Positions 25,001 through 36,931 of a stretch of 64,000 nucleotides of DNA are shown here, piece after piece (position 1 is the stretch's first letter; each line of letters opens with the position of its first letter). Both the position numbers and the translations under genes were made by a program. The DNA lies in contig OY848930.1 in the NCBI GenBank assembly GCA_963693285.1, positions 2,542,001-2,606,000 of the forward strand, given 5' to 3'. Under the pieces are notes generated by a model. That model made no database searches, was not told the origin of the DNA, and worked only from the letters and a program-made list of their open reading frames with translations. This DNA comes from Xestospongia muta. Lineage: Eukaryota; Porifera; Demospongiae; Haplosclerida; Petrosiidae.

Positions 25001-26989
25001 CTAATAAAGTAGTCTAAATAGGTTAAAACTCTAAATTAAAGAGTATAGAGCTTTCTGAAAGTTAAAAAAGATTAGAAATTAACTGTGAAAACTGGTTAAA
25101 TAAGCTGATCTAAAGAATTTAGTAAGTTTATCTTTCTTAAATAAACTAATATATTAAAGTAGTCTAAATAGGTTAAAACTCTAAAATAAAGAGTTTAGAG
25201 CTTTCTGAAAGTTAAAAAGATTAGAAATTAACTGTGAAAACTGGTTAAATAAGCTGATCTAAAGAGTTTAGTAAGTTTATCTGTCTTAAATATACTAATA
25301 AAGTAGTCTAAATAGGTTAAAACTCTAAAATAAAGAGTTTAGAGCTTTTTGAAAGTTAAAAAAGATTAGAAATTAACTGTGAAATCTGGTTAAATAAGCT
25401 GATCTAATGAGTTTAGTAAGTTTATCTGTCTTAAATATACTAATAAAGTAGTCTAAATAGGTTAAAACTCTAAAATAAAGAGTTTAGAGCTTTTTGAAAG
25501 TTAAAAAAGATTAGAAATTAACTGTGAAAACTGGTTAAATAAGCTGATCTAAAGAGTTTAGTAAGTTTATCTGTCTTAAATATACTAATAAAGTAGTCTA
25601 AATAGGTTAAAACCCTAAAATAAAGATTTTAGAGCTTTCTGAAAGTTAAAAAAGATTAGAAATTAACTGTGAAAACTGGTTAAATAAGCTGATCTAAAGA
25701 GTTTAGTAAGTTTATCTGTCTTAAATATACTAATAAACTAGTCTAAATAGGTTAAAACTCTAAAATAAAGAGTTTAAAGTTTTTTAAGAGTTAAAAAGAT
25801 GGGAAATTAACTGTGAAAACTGGTTAAATAAGCTGATCTAAAGAGTTTAGTAAGTTTATCTGTCTTAAATATACTAATAAAGTAGTCTAAATAGGTTAAA
25901 ACTCTAAATTAAAGAGTATAGAGCTTTCTGAAAGTTAAAAAAGATTAGAAATTAACTGTGAAAACTGGTTAAATAAGCTGATCTAAAGAGTTTAGTAAGT
26001 TTATCTTTCTTAAATATACTAATAAAGTAGTCTAAATAGGTTAAAACTCTAAAATAAAGAGTTTAGATCTTTCATAAAGTTAAAAAGATTAGAAATTAAC
26101 TGTGAAAACTGGTTAAATAAGCTGATCTAAAGAGTTTAGTAAGTTTATCTGTCTTAAATATACTAATAAAGTAGTCTAAATAGGTTAAAACTCTAAAATA
26201 AAGAGTTTAGAGCTTTTTGAAAGTTAAAAAAGATTAGAAATTAACTGTGAAAACTGGTTAAATAAGCTGATCTAATGAGTTTAGTAAGTTTATCTGTCTT
26301 AAATATACTAATAAAGTAGTCTAAATAAGTTAAAACTCTAAAATAAAGAGTTTAGAGCTTTCTGAAAGTTAAAAAGATTAGAAATTAAGTGTGAAAACTT
26401 GTTAAATAAGCTCAACTAAAGAGTTTAGTAAGTTTATCTGTCTTAAATATACTAATAAAGTAGTCTAAATAGGTTAAAACTCTAAATTAAAGAGTATAGA
26501 GCTTTCTGAAAGTTAAAAAAGATTAGAAATTAACTGTGAAAACGGTTAAAATAAGCTGATCTAAAGAGTTTAGTAAGTTTATCTGTCTTAAATATACTAA
26601 TAAAGTAGTCTAAATAGGTTAAAACTCTAAAATAAAGAGTTTAGAGCTTTTTGAAAGTTAAAAAAGATTAGAAATTAACTGTGAAAACTGGTTAAATAAG
26701 CTGATCTAAAGAGTTTAGTAAGTTTATCTGTCTTAAATATACTGATAAAGTAGTCTAAATAGGTTAAAACTCTAAAATAAAGAGTTTAGAGCTTTGTGAA
26801 AGTTAAAAAAGATTAGAAATTAACTGTGAAAACTGGTTAAATAAGCTGATCTAAAGAGTTTAGTAAGTTTATCTGTCTTCAATATACTAATAAAGTAGTC
26901 TAAATAGGTTAAAACTCTAAAATAAAGAGTTTAAAATTTTTTAAGAGTTAAAAAGATGAGAAGTTAACTGTGAAAACTGGTTAAATAAA
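18964..26989 (+). repeat. Large HOR unit, copy 2 (8026 bp)
   Basis: Second copy of 11081-18963. It retains the monomer missing at 15329 and is therefore 143 bp longer. Private differences seen: G for T at about 21030 (GTTTAGAGC against GTTTATAGC at 13153), a GAT-to-AAT change near 23911, and loss of one A before GATTGG at 24781. The GTATAG variant of the monomer start is last seen in this copy (about 26486) and not afterwards, marking the end of the left variant domain. Confidence 0.9.
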
Positions 26990-28599
26990 CTGATCTAAAG
27001 AGTTTAGTAAGTTTATCTGTCTTAAATATACTAATAAAGTAGTCTAAATAGGTTAAAACTCTAAAATAAAGAGTTTAGAGCTTTTTGAAATTTAAGAAAG
27101 ATTACAAATTAAGTGTGAAAATTGGTTAAATAAGCTGATCTAAAGAGTTTAGTAAGTTTATCTGTCTTAAATATACTAATAAAGTAGTCTAAATAGGTTA
27201 AAACGCTAAAATAAAGAGTTTAGAGCTTTTTGAAAGTTAAAAAAGATTTGAAATTAACTGTGAAAACGGGTTAAATAAGCTGATCTAAAGAGTTTAGTAA
27301 GTTTATCTGTCTTAAATATACTAATAAAGTAGTCTAAATAGGTTAAAACTCTAAAATAAAGGTTTTAAAGTTTTTTAAGAGTTAAAAAGATGAGAAATTA
27401 ACTGTGAAAACTGGTTAAATAAACTGATATAAAGAGTTTAGTAAGTTTATCTGTCTTAAATATACTAATAAAGTAGTCTAAATAGGTTAAAACTCTAAAA
27501 TAAAGAGTTTAGAGCTTTTTAAAATTTAAGAAAGATTAGAAATTAAGTGGGAAAATTGGTTAAATAAGCTGATCTAAAGAGTTTAGTAAGTTTATCTGTC
27601 TTAAATATACTAATAAAGTAGTCTAAATAGGTTAAAACTCTAAAATAAAGAGTTTAGAGCTTTTTGAAAGTTAAAAAAGATTTGAAATTAACTGTGAAAA
27701 CTGGTTAAATAAGCTGATCTAAAGAGTTTAGTAAGTTTATCTGTCGTAAATATACTAATAAAGTAGTCTAAATAGGTTAAAACTCTAAAATAAAGAGTTT
27801 AGAGCTTTCTGAAAGTTAAAAAGATTAGAAATTATCAGTGAAAACTGGTTAAATAAGCTGATCCAAAGAGTTTAGTAAGTTTATCTGTCTTAAATATACT
27901 AATAAAGTAGTCTAAATAGGTTAAAACTCTAAAATAAAGAGTTTAGAGCTTATTGAAAGTTAAAAGAGATTAGAAATTAACTGTGAAAACTGGTTAAATA
28001 AGCTGATCTAAAGAGTTTAGTAAGTTTATCTGTCTTAAATATACTAATAAAGTAGTCTAAATAGGTTAAAACTCTAAAATAAAGAGTTTAAAGTTTTTTA
28101 AGAGTTAAAAAGATGAGAAATTAACTGTGAAAACTGGTTAAATAGGCTGATCTAAAGAGTTTAGTAAGTTTATCTGTCTTAAATATACTAATAAAGGTGT
28201 CTAAATAGGTTAAAACTCTAAAATAAAGAGTTTAGAGCTTTTTGAAAGTTAAAAAAGATTAGAAATTAACAGTGAAAACTGGTTAAATAAGCTGATCTAA
28301 AGAGTTTAGTAAGTTTATCTGTCTTAAATATACTAATAAAGTAGTCTAAAGAGGTTAAAACTCTAAAATAAAGAGTTTAGAGCTTTTTGAAAGTTAAAAA
28401 GATTAGAAATTAACTATGAAAACGGTTAAAATAAGCTGATCTAAAGAGTTTAGTAAGTTTATCTGTCTTAAATATACTAATAAAGTAGTCTAAATAGGTT
28501 AAAACTCTAAAATAAAGAGTTTAGAGCTTTTAGAAAGTTAAAAAAGATTAGAAATTAACTGTGAAAACTGGTTAAATAGGCTGATCTAAAGAGTTTAGT
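26720..28599 (+). repeat. 13-monomer unit (1880 bp), copy 1
   Basis: Paired markers 1880 bp apart: GCTTTGTGAA 26791/28671, AATTATCAGTG 27831/29711, and ATACTGATAAAG 26739/28619. The exchange window is about 28580-28623: to the left is AAATAGG, as near 30450, and to the right ACTGATAAAG, as near 26741. The first monomers belong to the end of the large HOR unit, so this duplication overlaps and extends it. Confidence 0.85.
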
Positions 28600-30479
28600 A
28601 AGTTTATCTGTCTTAAATATACTGATAAAGTAGTCTAAATAGGTTAAAACTCTAAAATTAAGAGTTTAGAGCTTTGTGAAAGTTAAAAAAGATTAGAAAT
28701 TAACTGTGAAAACTGGTTAAATAAGCTGATCTAAAGAGTTTAGTAAGTTTATCTGTCTTCAATATACTAATAAAGTAGTCTAAATAGGTTAAAACTCTAA
28801 AATAAAGAGTTTAAAATTTTTTAAGAGTTAAAAAGATGAGAAGTTAACTGTGAAAACTGGTTAAATAAACTGATCTAAAGAGTTTAGTAAGTTTATCTGT
28901 CTTAAATATACTAATAAAGTAGTCTAAATAGGTTAAAACTCTAAAATAAAGAGTTTAGAGCTTTTTGAAATTTAAGAAAGATTACAAATTAAGTGTGAAA
29001 ATTGGTTAAATAAGCTGATCTAAAGAGTTTAGTAAGTTTATCTGTCTTAAATATACTAATAAAGTAGTCTAAATAGGTTAAAACTCTAAAATAAAGAGTT
29101 TAGAGCTTTTTGAAAGTTAAAAAAAATTTGAAATTAACTGTGAAAACGGGTTAAATAAGCTGATCTAAAGAGTTTAGTAAGTTTATCTGTCTTAAATATA
29201 CTAATAAAGTAGTCTAAATAGGTTAAAACTCTAAAATAAAGAGTTTAAAGTTTTTTAAGAGTTAAAAAGATGAGAAATTAACTGTGAAAACTGGTTAAAT
29301 AAACTGATATAAAGAGTTTAGTAAGTTTATCTGTCTTAAATATACTAATAAAGTAGTCTAAATAGGTTAAAACTCTAAAATAAAGAGTTTAGAGCTTTTT
29401 AAAATTTAAGAAAGATTAGAAATTAAGTGGGAAAATTGGTTAAATAAGCTGATCTAAAGAGTTTAGTAAGTTTATCTGTGTTAAATATACTAATAAAGTA
29501 GTCTAAATAGGTTAAAACTCTAAAATAAAGAGTTTAGAGCTTTTTGAAAGTTAAAAAAGATTTGAAATTAACTGTGAAAACTGGTTAAATAAGCTGATCT
29601 AAAGAGTTTAGTAAGTTTATCTGTCTTAAATATACTAATAAAGTAGTCTAAATAGGTTAAAACTCTAAAATAAAGAGTTTAGAGCTTTCTGAAAGTTAAA
29701 AAGATTAGAAATTATCAGTGAAAACTGGTTAAATAAGCTGATCCAAAGAGTTTAGTAAGTTTATCTGTCTTAAATATACTAATAAAGTAGTCTAAATAGG
29801 TTAAAACTCTAAAATAAAGAGTTTAGAGCTAATTGAAAGTTAAAGAGATTAGAAATTAACTGTGAAAACTGGTTAAATAAGCTGATCTAAAGAGTTTAGT
29901 AAGTTTATCCGTCTTAAATATACTAATAAAGTAGTCTAAATAGGTTAAAACTCTAAAATAAAGAGTTTAAAGTTTTTTAAGAGTTAAAAAGATTAGAAAT
30001 TAACTGTGAAAACTGGTTAAATAGGTTGATCTAAAGAGTTTAGTAAGTTTATCTGTCTTAAATATACTAATAAAGGTGTCTAAATAGGTTAAAACTCTAA
30101 AATAAAGAGTTTAGAGCTTTTTGAAAGTTAAAAAAGATTAGAAATTAACAGTGAAAACTGGTTAAATAAGCTGATCTAAAGAGTTTAGTAAGTTTATCTG
30201 TCTTAAATATACTAATAAAGTAGTCTAAATAGGTTAAAACTCTAAAATAAAGAGTTTAGAGCTTTTTGAAAGTTAAAAAGATTAGAAATTAACTGTGAAA
30301 GCGGTTAAAATAAGCTGATCTAAAGAGTTTAGTAAGTTTATCTGTCTTAATATACTAATAAAGTAGTCTAAATAGGTTAAAACTCTAAAATAAAGAGTTT
30401 AGATCTTTTAGAATGTTAAAAAAGATTAGTAATTAACTGTGAAAACTGGTTAAATAGGCTGATCTAAAGAGTTTAGTAA
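28600..30479 (+). repeat. 13-monomer unit (1880 bp), copy 2
   Basis: Second copy, with scattered private changes such as AAAATTTGAAATT (about 29123), CTAATTGAAAG (about 29829) and TGAAAGCGG (about 30296). It has more differences from its partner than the 7.9 kb units have from each other, so it looks older or less well homogenised. Confidence 0.8.
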
Positions 30480-32850
30480 GTTTATTTGTCTTAAATATAC
30501 TAATAAAGTAGTCTAAATAGGTTAAAACTCTAAAATAAAGAGTCTAAAGCTTTTGGAAAGTTTAAAAAGATTAGAAATTAACTGTGAAAACTGGTTAAAT
30601 AAGCTGATCTAAAGAGTTTAGTAAGTTTATCTGTGTTAAATATACTAATAAAGTAGTCTAAATAGGTTAAAACATTAAAATAAAGAGTTTAGAGCTTTTT
30701 GAAAGTTAAAAAAGATTAAAAATTAACTGTGAAAACTGGTTAAATAAGCTCATTTAAAGACTTTAGTAAGTTTATCTGTCTTAAATATTCTAAGAAAGTA
30801 GTCTAAATAGGTTGAAGCTCTAAAATAAAGAGTTTAGAGCTTATTGAAAGTTAAAAGAGATTAGAAATTAACTTTGAAAACTGGTTAAATAAGCTGATCT
30901 AAAGAGTTTAGTAAGTTTATCTGTCTTAAATATACTAATAAACTAGTCTAAATAGGTTAAAACTCTAAAATAAAGAGTTTAAAGTTTTTTAAGAGTTAAA
31001 AAGATTAGAAATTAACTGTGAAAACGGTTAAAATAAGCTGATCTAAAGAGTTTAGTAAGTTTATCTGTCTTAAATATACTAATAAACTAGTCTAAATAGG
31101 TTAAAACTCTAAAATAAAGAGTTTAAAGTTTTTTAAGAGTTAAAAAGATTAGAAATTAACTGTGAAAACGGTTAAAATAAGCTGATCTAAAGAGTTTAGT
31201 AAGTTTATCTGTCTTAAATATACTAATAAAGTTGTCTAAATAGGTAAAAACTCTAAAATAAAGAGTTTAGAGCTTTTAGAAAGTTAAAAAAATTAGAAAT
31301 TAACTGTGAAAACTGGTTAAATAGGCTGATCTAAAGAGTTTAGTAAGTTTATCTGTCTTAAATATACTAATAAACTAGTCTAAATAGGTTAAAACTCTAA
31401 AATAGAGAGTTTAAAGTTTTTTAAGAGTTAAAAAGATTAGAAATTAACTGTGAAAACGGTTAAAATAAGCTGATCTAAAGAGTTTAGTAAGTTTATCTGT
31501 CTTAAATATACTAATAAAGTAGTCTAAATAGGTAAAAACTCTAAAATAAAGAGTTTAGAGCTTTTAGAAAGTTAAAAAAGATTAGAAATTAACTGTGAAA
31601 ACTGGTTAAATAGGCTGATCTAAAGAGTTTAGTAAGTTTATCTGTCTTAAATATACTAATAAAGTAGTCTAAATAGGTTAAAACTCTAAAATAAAGAGTT
31701 TAGAGCTTTCTGAAAGTTAAAAAAGATTAGAAATTAACTGCGAAAACTGGTTAAATAAGCTGATCTAAAGAGTTTAGTATGTTTATCTGTCTTAAATATA
31801 CTAATAAAGTAGTCTAAATAGGTTAAAACTCTAAAATAAAGAGTTTAGAGCTTTTTGAAAGTTAAAAAGAATAGAAATTAACTGTGAAAACTGGTTAAAT
31901 AAGTTGCTTTAATGAGTATAGTAAGTTTATCTGTCTTAAATACACTAATAAAGTAGTCTAAATAGGTTAAAACTCTAAAATAAAGAGTTTAGAGCTTTCT
32001 GAAAGTTAAAAAAGATTAGAAATTAACTGCGAAAACGAGTTAAATAAGTTGATCTAAAGTGTTTAGTAAGTTTACTTGTTTTAAATATACTAATAAAGTA
32101 GTCTAAATAGGTTAAAACTCTAAAATAAAGAGTTTAAAGCTTTTTGAAAGTTAAAAAGATTAGAAATTAACTGTAAAAACTGGTTAAATAAGTTGATTTA
32201 ATGAGTTTAGTAAGTTTATCTGTCTTAAATATACTAATAAAGTTGTCTAAATAGGTTAAAACTCTAAATCAAAGAGTCTAGAGCTTTCTGAAAGTTAAAA
32301 AAGATTAGAAATTAATTGTGAAAACGGGTTAAATAAGCTGATCTAAAGAGTTTAGTAAGTTTATCTGTCTTAAATATACTAATAAAGTAGTCTAAATAGG
32401 TTAAACTCTAAAATAAAGAGTTTAGAGCTTTCTGAAAGTTAAAAAAGATTAGAAATTAACTGTGAAAAATGGTTAAATAAGCTGATCTAAAGAGTTTAGT
32501 AAGTTTATCTGTCTTAAATATACTAATAAAGTAGTCTAAATAGGTTAAAACTCTAAAATAAAGAGTTTAGAGCTTTTTGAAAGTTAAAAAAGATTAGAAA
32601 TTAACTGTGAAAACGGTTAAAATAAGCTGATCTAAAGAGTTTAGTAAGTTTATCTGTCTTAAATATACTAATAAAGTAGTCTAAATAGGTTAAAAATCTA
32701 AAATAAAGAGTTTAGAGCTTTTTGAAAGTTAAAAATGATTAGAAATTAACAGTGAAAACTGGTTAAATAAGCTGATCTAAAGAGTTTAGTAAGTTTATCT
32801 GTCTTAAATATACTAATAAAGTAGTCTAAATAGGTTAAAACTCTAAAATA
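30480..32850 (+). repeat. Irregular monomer stretch with a dimer pair
   Basis: About 16 monomers of mixed variants lying between the two 13-monomer arrays. It holds a clear dimer repeat (31119-31406 and 31407-31695), a more diverged monomer near 30.7-30.85 kb (CATTTAAAGACTTTAG, TATTCTAAGAAAG, first GTTGAAGCTC), AAGTTGCTTTAATGAGTATAG near 31904, and the first copy of the TTGTTTTAAAT / TTGATTTAATGAG / AATCAAAGAGTC marker trio (32.0-32.3 kb). No gene or foreign insert is seen. Confidence 0.75.
31119..31695 (+). repeat. Dimer unit repeated twice (288 bp)
   Basis: Unit: a GTTTTTTAAGAG monomer with AACGGTTAAAATAAG, then a GAGCTTTTAGAAAG monomer with AAATAGGCTG. TAGGTAAAAACTC at 31241 and 31529 gives a spacing of 288. 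A lone GTTTTTTAAGAG/AACGG monomer directly upstream (about 30975) suggests further local amplification. Confidence 0.8.
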
Positions 32851-34730
32851 AAGAGTTTAGAGCTTTCTGAAAGTTAAAAAAGATTAGAAATTAACTGTGA
32901 AAACTGGTTAAATAAGCTGATCTAAAGAGTTTAGTAAGTTTATCTGTCTTAAATATACTAATAAACTAGTCTAAATAGGTTAAAACTCTAAAATAAAGAG
33001 TTTAAAGTTTTTAAGAGTTAAAAAGATGAGAAATTAACTGTGAAAACTGGTTAAATAAGCTGATCTAAAGAGTTTAGTAAGTTTATCTGTCTTAAATATA
33101 CTAATAAAGTAGTCTAAATAGGTTAAAACTCTAAAATAAAGAGTTTAGAGCCTTTTGAAATTTAAGAAAGATTAGAAATTAAGTGTGAAAATTGGTTAAA
33201 TAAGCTGATCTAAGGAGTTTAGTAAGTTTATCTGTCTTAAATATACTAATAAAGTAGTCTAAATAGGTTAAAACTCTAAAATAAAGAGTTTAGAGCTTCT
33301 TGAAAGTTAAAAAAAGATCAGAAATTAACTGTGAAAACTGGTTAAATAAGCTGATTTAAAGAGTTTAGTAAGTTATCTGTCTTAAATACACTAATAAAGT
33401 AGTCTAAATAGGTTGATGCTCTAAAATAAAGAGTTTAGAGCTTTTTGAAAGTTAAACAAGATTAGAAATTAACTGTGAAAACTGGTTAAATAAGCTGATC
33501 TAAAGAGTTGAGTAAGTTTATCAGTCTTAAATATACTAATAAACTAGTCTAAATAGGTTAAAACTCTAAAATAAAGAGTTTAAAGTTTTTTAAGAGTTAA
33601 AAAAGATTAGAAATTAACTGTGAAAACTGGTTAAATAAGCTGATCTAAAGAGTTTAGTAAGTTTATCTGTCTTAAATATACTAATAAAGTAGTCTAAATA
33701 GGTTAAAACTCTAAAATAAAGAGTTTAGAGCTTTCTGAAAGTTAAAAAGATTAGAAATTAACAGTGAAAACTGGTTAAATAAGCTGATATAAAGAGTTTA
33801 GTAAGTTTATCTGTCTTAAATATGCTAATAAAGTAGTCTAAATAGGTTAAAACTCTAAAATAAAGAGTTTACAGCATTCTGAAAGTTAAAAAAGATTAGA
33901 AATTAACAGTGAAAACTGGTTAAATAAGCTGATCTAAAGAGTTTAGTAAGTTTATCTGTCTTAAATATACTAATAAAGTAGTCTAAATAGGTTAAAACTC
34001 TAAAATAAAGAGTTTAGAGCTTTTTAAAATTTTAAAAAGATTAGAATTTCACTGTGAAAACAGGTTAAATAAGCTGATCTAAAGAGTTTAGTAAGTTTAT
34101 CTGTCTTAAATATACTAATAAAGTAGTCTAAATAGATTAAAACTCTAAAATAAAGAGCTTAAAGTTTTTTTAGAGTTAAAAAAGATTAGAAATTAACAGT
34201 GAAAACTGGTTAAATAAGCTGATCTAAAGAGTTTAGTAAGTTTATCTGTCTTAAATATACTAATAAAGTAGTCTAAATAGGTTAAAACTCTAAATAAAGA
34301 GTTTAGAGCTTTTCGAAATTTAAGAAAGATTAGAAATTAAGTGTGAAAATTGGTTAAATAAGCTGATCTAAAGAGTTTAGTAAGTTTATCGGTCTTAAAT
34401 ATACTAATAAAGTAGTCTAAATAGGTTAAAACTCTAAAATAAAGAGTTTAGAGCTTTCTGAAAGTTAAAAAAGATTAGAAATTAACTGTGAAAACTGCTT
34501 AAATAAGCTGATCTAAAGAGTTTAGTAAGTTTATCTGTCTTAAATATACTAATAAAGTAGTCTAAATAGGTTAAAACTCTAAAATAAAGACTTTAGAGCT
34601 TTTTAAAAGTTAAAAAAGATTAGAAATTAACTGTGAAAACTGGTTAAATAAGCTGATCTAATGAGTTTAGTAAGTTTATCTCCTTAAATATGCTAATAAA
34701 GTAGTCTAAATAGGTTAAAACTCTAAAATA
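32850..34730 (+). repeat. 13-monomer unit (1881 bp), second family, copy 1
   Basis: Paired markers: GAGCTTCT 33293/35175, TTAGAATTTCACTG 34041/35922, GAGCTTTTCGAAAT 34306/36187, CTGCTTAAATAAG 34495/36376, each 1881-1882 apart. Same monomer count as the 26.7-30.5 kb pair but a different variant order, so the shared length may be coincidence. The last monomer (about 34585-34729: GACTTTAG, TAATGAG, TATCTCCTTAAATATGC) has no partner and sits at the join. Confidence 0.8.
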
Positions 34731-36611
34731 AAGAGTTTAGAGCTTTCTGAAAGTTAAAAAAGATTAGAAATTAACTGTGAAAACTGGTTAAATAAGCTGA
34801 TCTAAAGAGTTTAGTAAGTTTATCTGTCTTAAATATACTAATAAACTAGTCTAAATAGGTTAAAACTCTAAAATAAAGAGTTTAAAGTTTTTTAAGAGTT
34901 AAAAAAGATGAGAAATTAACTGTGAAAACTGGTTAAATAAGCTGATCTAAAGAGTTTAGTAAGTTTATCTGTTTTAAATATACTAATAAAGTAGTCTAAA
35001 TAGGTTAAAACTCTAAAATAAAGAGTTTAGAGCCTTTTGAAATTTAAGAAAGATTAGAAATTAAGTGTGAAAATGGGTTAAATAAGCTGATCTAAAGAGT
35101 TTAGTAAGTTTATCTGTCTTAAATATACTAATAAAGTAGTCTAAATAGGTTAAAACTCTAAAATAAAGAGTTTAGAGCTTCTTGAAAGTTAAAAAAGATC
35201 AGAAATTAACTGTGAAAACCGGTTAAATAAGCTGATTTAAAGAGTTTAGTAAGTTATTTGTCTTAAATACCCTAATAAAGTAGTCTAAATACGTTGAAAC
35301 TCTAAAATAAAGAGTTTAGAGCTTTTTGAAAGTTAAACAAGATTAGAAATTAAGTGTGAAAACTGGTTAAATAAGCTGATCTAAAGAGTTTAGTAAGTTT
35401 ATCAGTCTTAAATATACAAATAAACTAGTCTAAATAGGTTAAAACTCTAAAATAAAGAGTTTAAAGTTTTTTAAGAGTTAAAAAAGATTAGAAATTAACT
35501 GTGAAAACTGGTTAAATAAGCTGATCTAAAGAGTTTAGTAAGTTTATCTGTCTTAAATATACTAATTAAGTAGTTTAAATAGGTTAAAACTCTAAAATAA
35601 AGAGTTTAGAGCTTTCTGAAAGTTAAAAAGATTAGAAATTAACAGTGAAAACTGATTAAATAAGCTGATCTAAAGAGTTTAGTAAGTTTATCTGTCTTAA
35701 ATATACTAATAAAGTAGTCTAAATAGGTTAAAACTCTAAAATAAAGAGTTTAGAGCTTTCTGAAAGTTAAAAAAGATTAGAAATTAACAGTGAAAACTGG
35801 TTAAATAAGCTGATCTAAAGACTTTGGTAAGTTTATCTGTCTTAAATATACTAATAAAGTAGTCTAAATAGGTTTAAAATCTAAAATAAAGAGTTTAGAG
35901 CTTTATGAAATTTAAAAAAGATTAGAATTTCACTGTGAAAACTGGTTAAATAAGCTGATCTAAAGAGTTTAGTAAGTTTATCTGTCTTAAATATACTAAT
36001 AAAGTAGTCTAAATAGATTAAAACTCTAAAATAAAGAGTTTAAAGTTTTTTTAGAGCTAAAAAAGATTAGAAATTAACAGTGAAAACTGGTTAAATAAGC
36101 TGATCTAAAGAGTTTAGTAAGTTTATCTGTCTTAAATATACTAATAAAGTAGTCTAAATAGGTTAAAACTCTAAATAAAGAGTTTAGAGCTTTTCGAAAT
36201 TTAAGAAAGATTAGAAATTAAGTGTGAAAATTGGTTAAATAAGCTGATCTAAAGAGTTTAGTAAGTTTATCTGTCTTAAATATACTAATAAAGTAGTCTA
36301 AATAGGTTAAAACTCTAAAATAAAGAGTTTAGAGCTTTTTGAAAGTTAAAAAAGATTAGAAATTAACTGTGAAAACTGCTTAAATAAGCTGATCTAAAGA
36401 GTTTAGTAAGTTTATCTGTCTTAAATATGCTAATAAAGTAGTCTAAACAGGTTAAAACTCTAAAATTAAGAGTTTAGAGCTTTCTGAAAGTTAAAAAAGA
36501 TTAGAAATTAACTGTGAAAACTGGTTAAATAAGCTGATCTAAAGAGTTTAGTAAGTTTATCTGTCTTAAATACACAAACAAAGTAGTCTAAATAGGTTAA
36601 AACTCTAAAAT
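34731..36611 (+). repeat. 13-monomer unit (1881 bp), second family, copy 2
   Basis: Second copy, with private changes including AAGTTATTTG and TACCCTAATAAAG near 35260, GACTTTGGTAAG near 35820 and CTTTATGAAATTT near 35900. Its right part was itself copied again in the 9-monomer duplication that follows, so the events are ordered: 1881 first, 1302 second. Confidence 0.78.
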
Positions 36612-36931
36612 AAAGAGTTTAAAGTTTTTTAAGAGTTAAAAACATTAGAAATTAACTGTGAAAACTGGTTAAATAAGCTGATCTAAAGAGTTTAGTAAGT
36701 TTATCTGTCTTAAATATACTAATAAAGTAGTCTAAATAGGTTAAAACTCTAAATTAAAGAGTTTAGAGCTTTCTGAAAGTTAAAAAAGATTAGAAATTAA
36801 CTGGGAAGACTGGTTAAATAAGTTGATTTAAGAGTTTAGTAAGTTTATCTATCTTAAATATACTAATAAAGTAGTCTAAATAGGTTAAAACTCTAAAATA
36901 AAGAGTTTAGAGCTTTTTGAAAGTTAAAAAA
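35630..36931 (+). repeat. 9-monomer unit (1302 bp), copy 1
   Basis: Paired markers: TTAGAATTTCACTG 35922/37224, CTGGGAAGAC 36801/38103, GACTTTGGTAAG near 35820/37122, all 1302 apart. TACACAAACAAAG and AAACAGGTT variants are shared at matching positions. Copy 2 follows directly. The near identity of the two copies suggests a later event than the 1881 bp duplication it overlaps. Confidence 0.85.

Noticed and set aside
26720..36611. A single 13-monomer HOR common to 26.7-30.5 and 32.85-36.6 kb
   Set aside because: Both have spacings of 1880-1882 bp, but their variant orders differ (CTTTGTG, AATTATCAGTG against CTTCTTG, AATTTCACTG), so the equal length appears coincidental.
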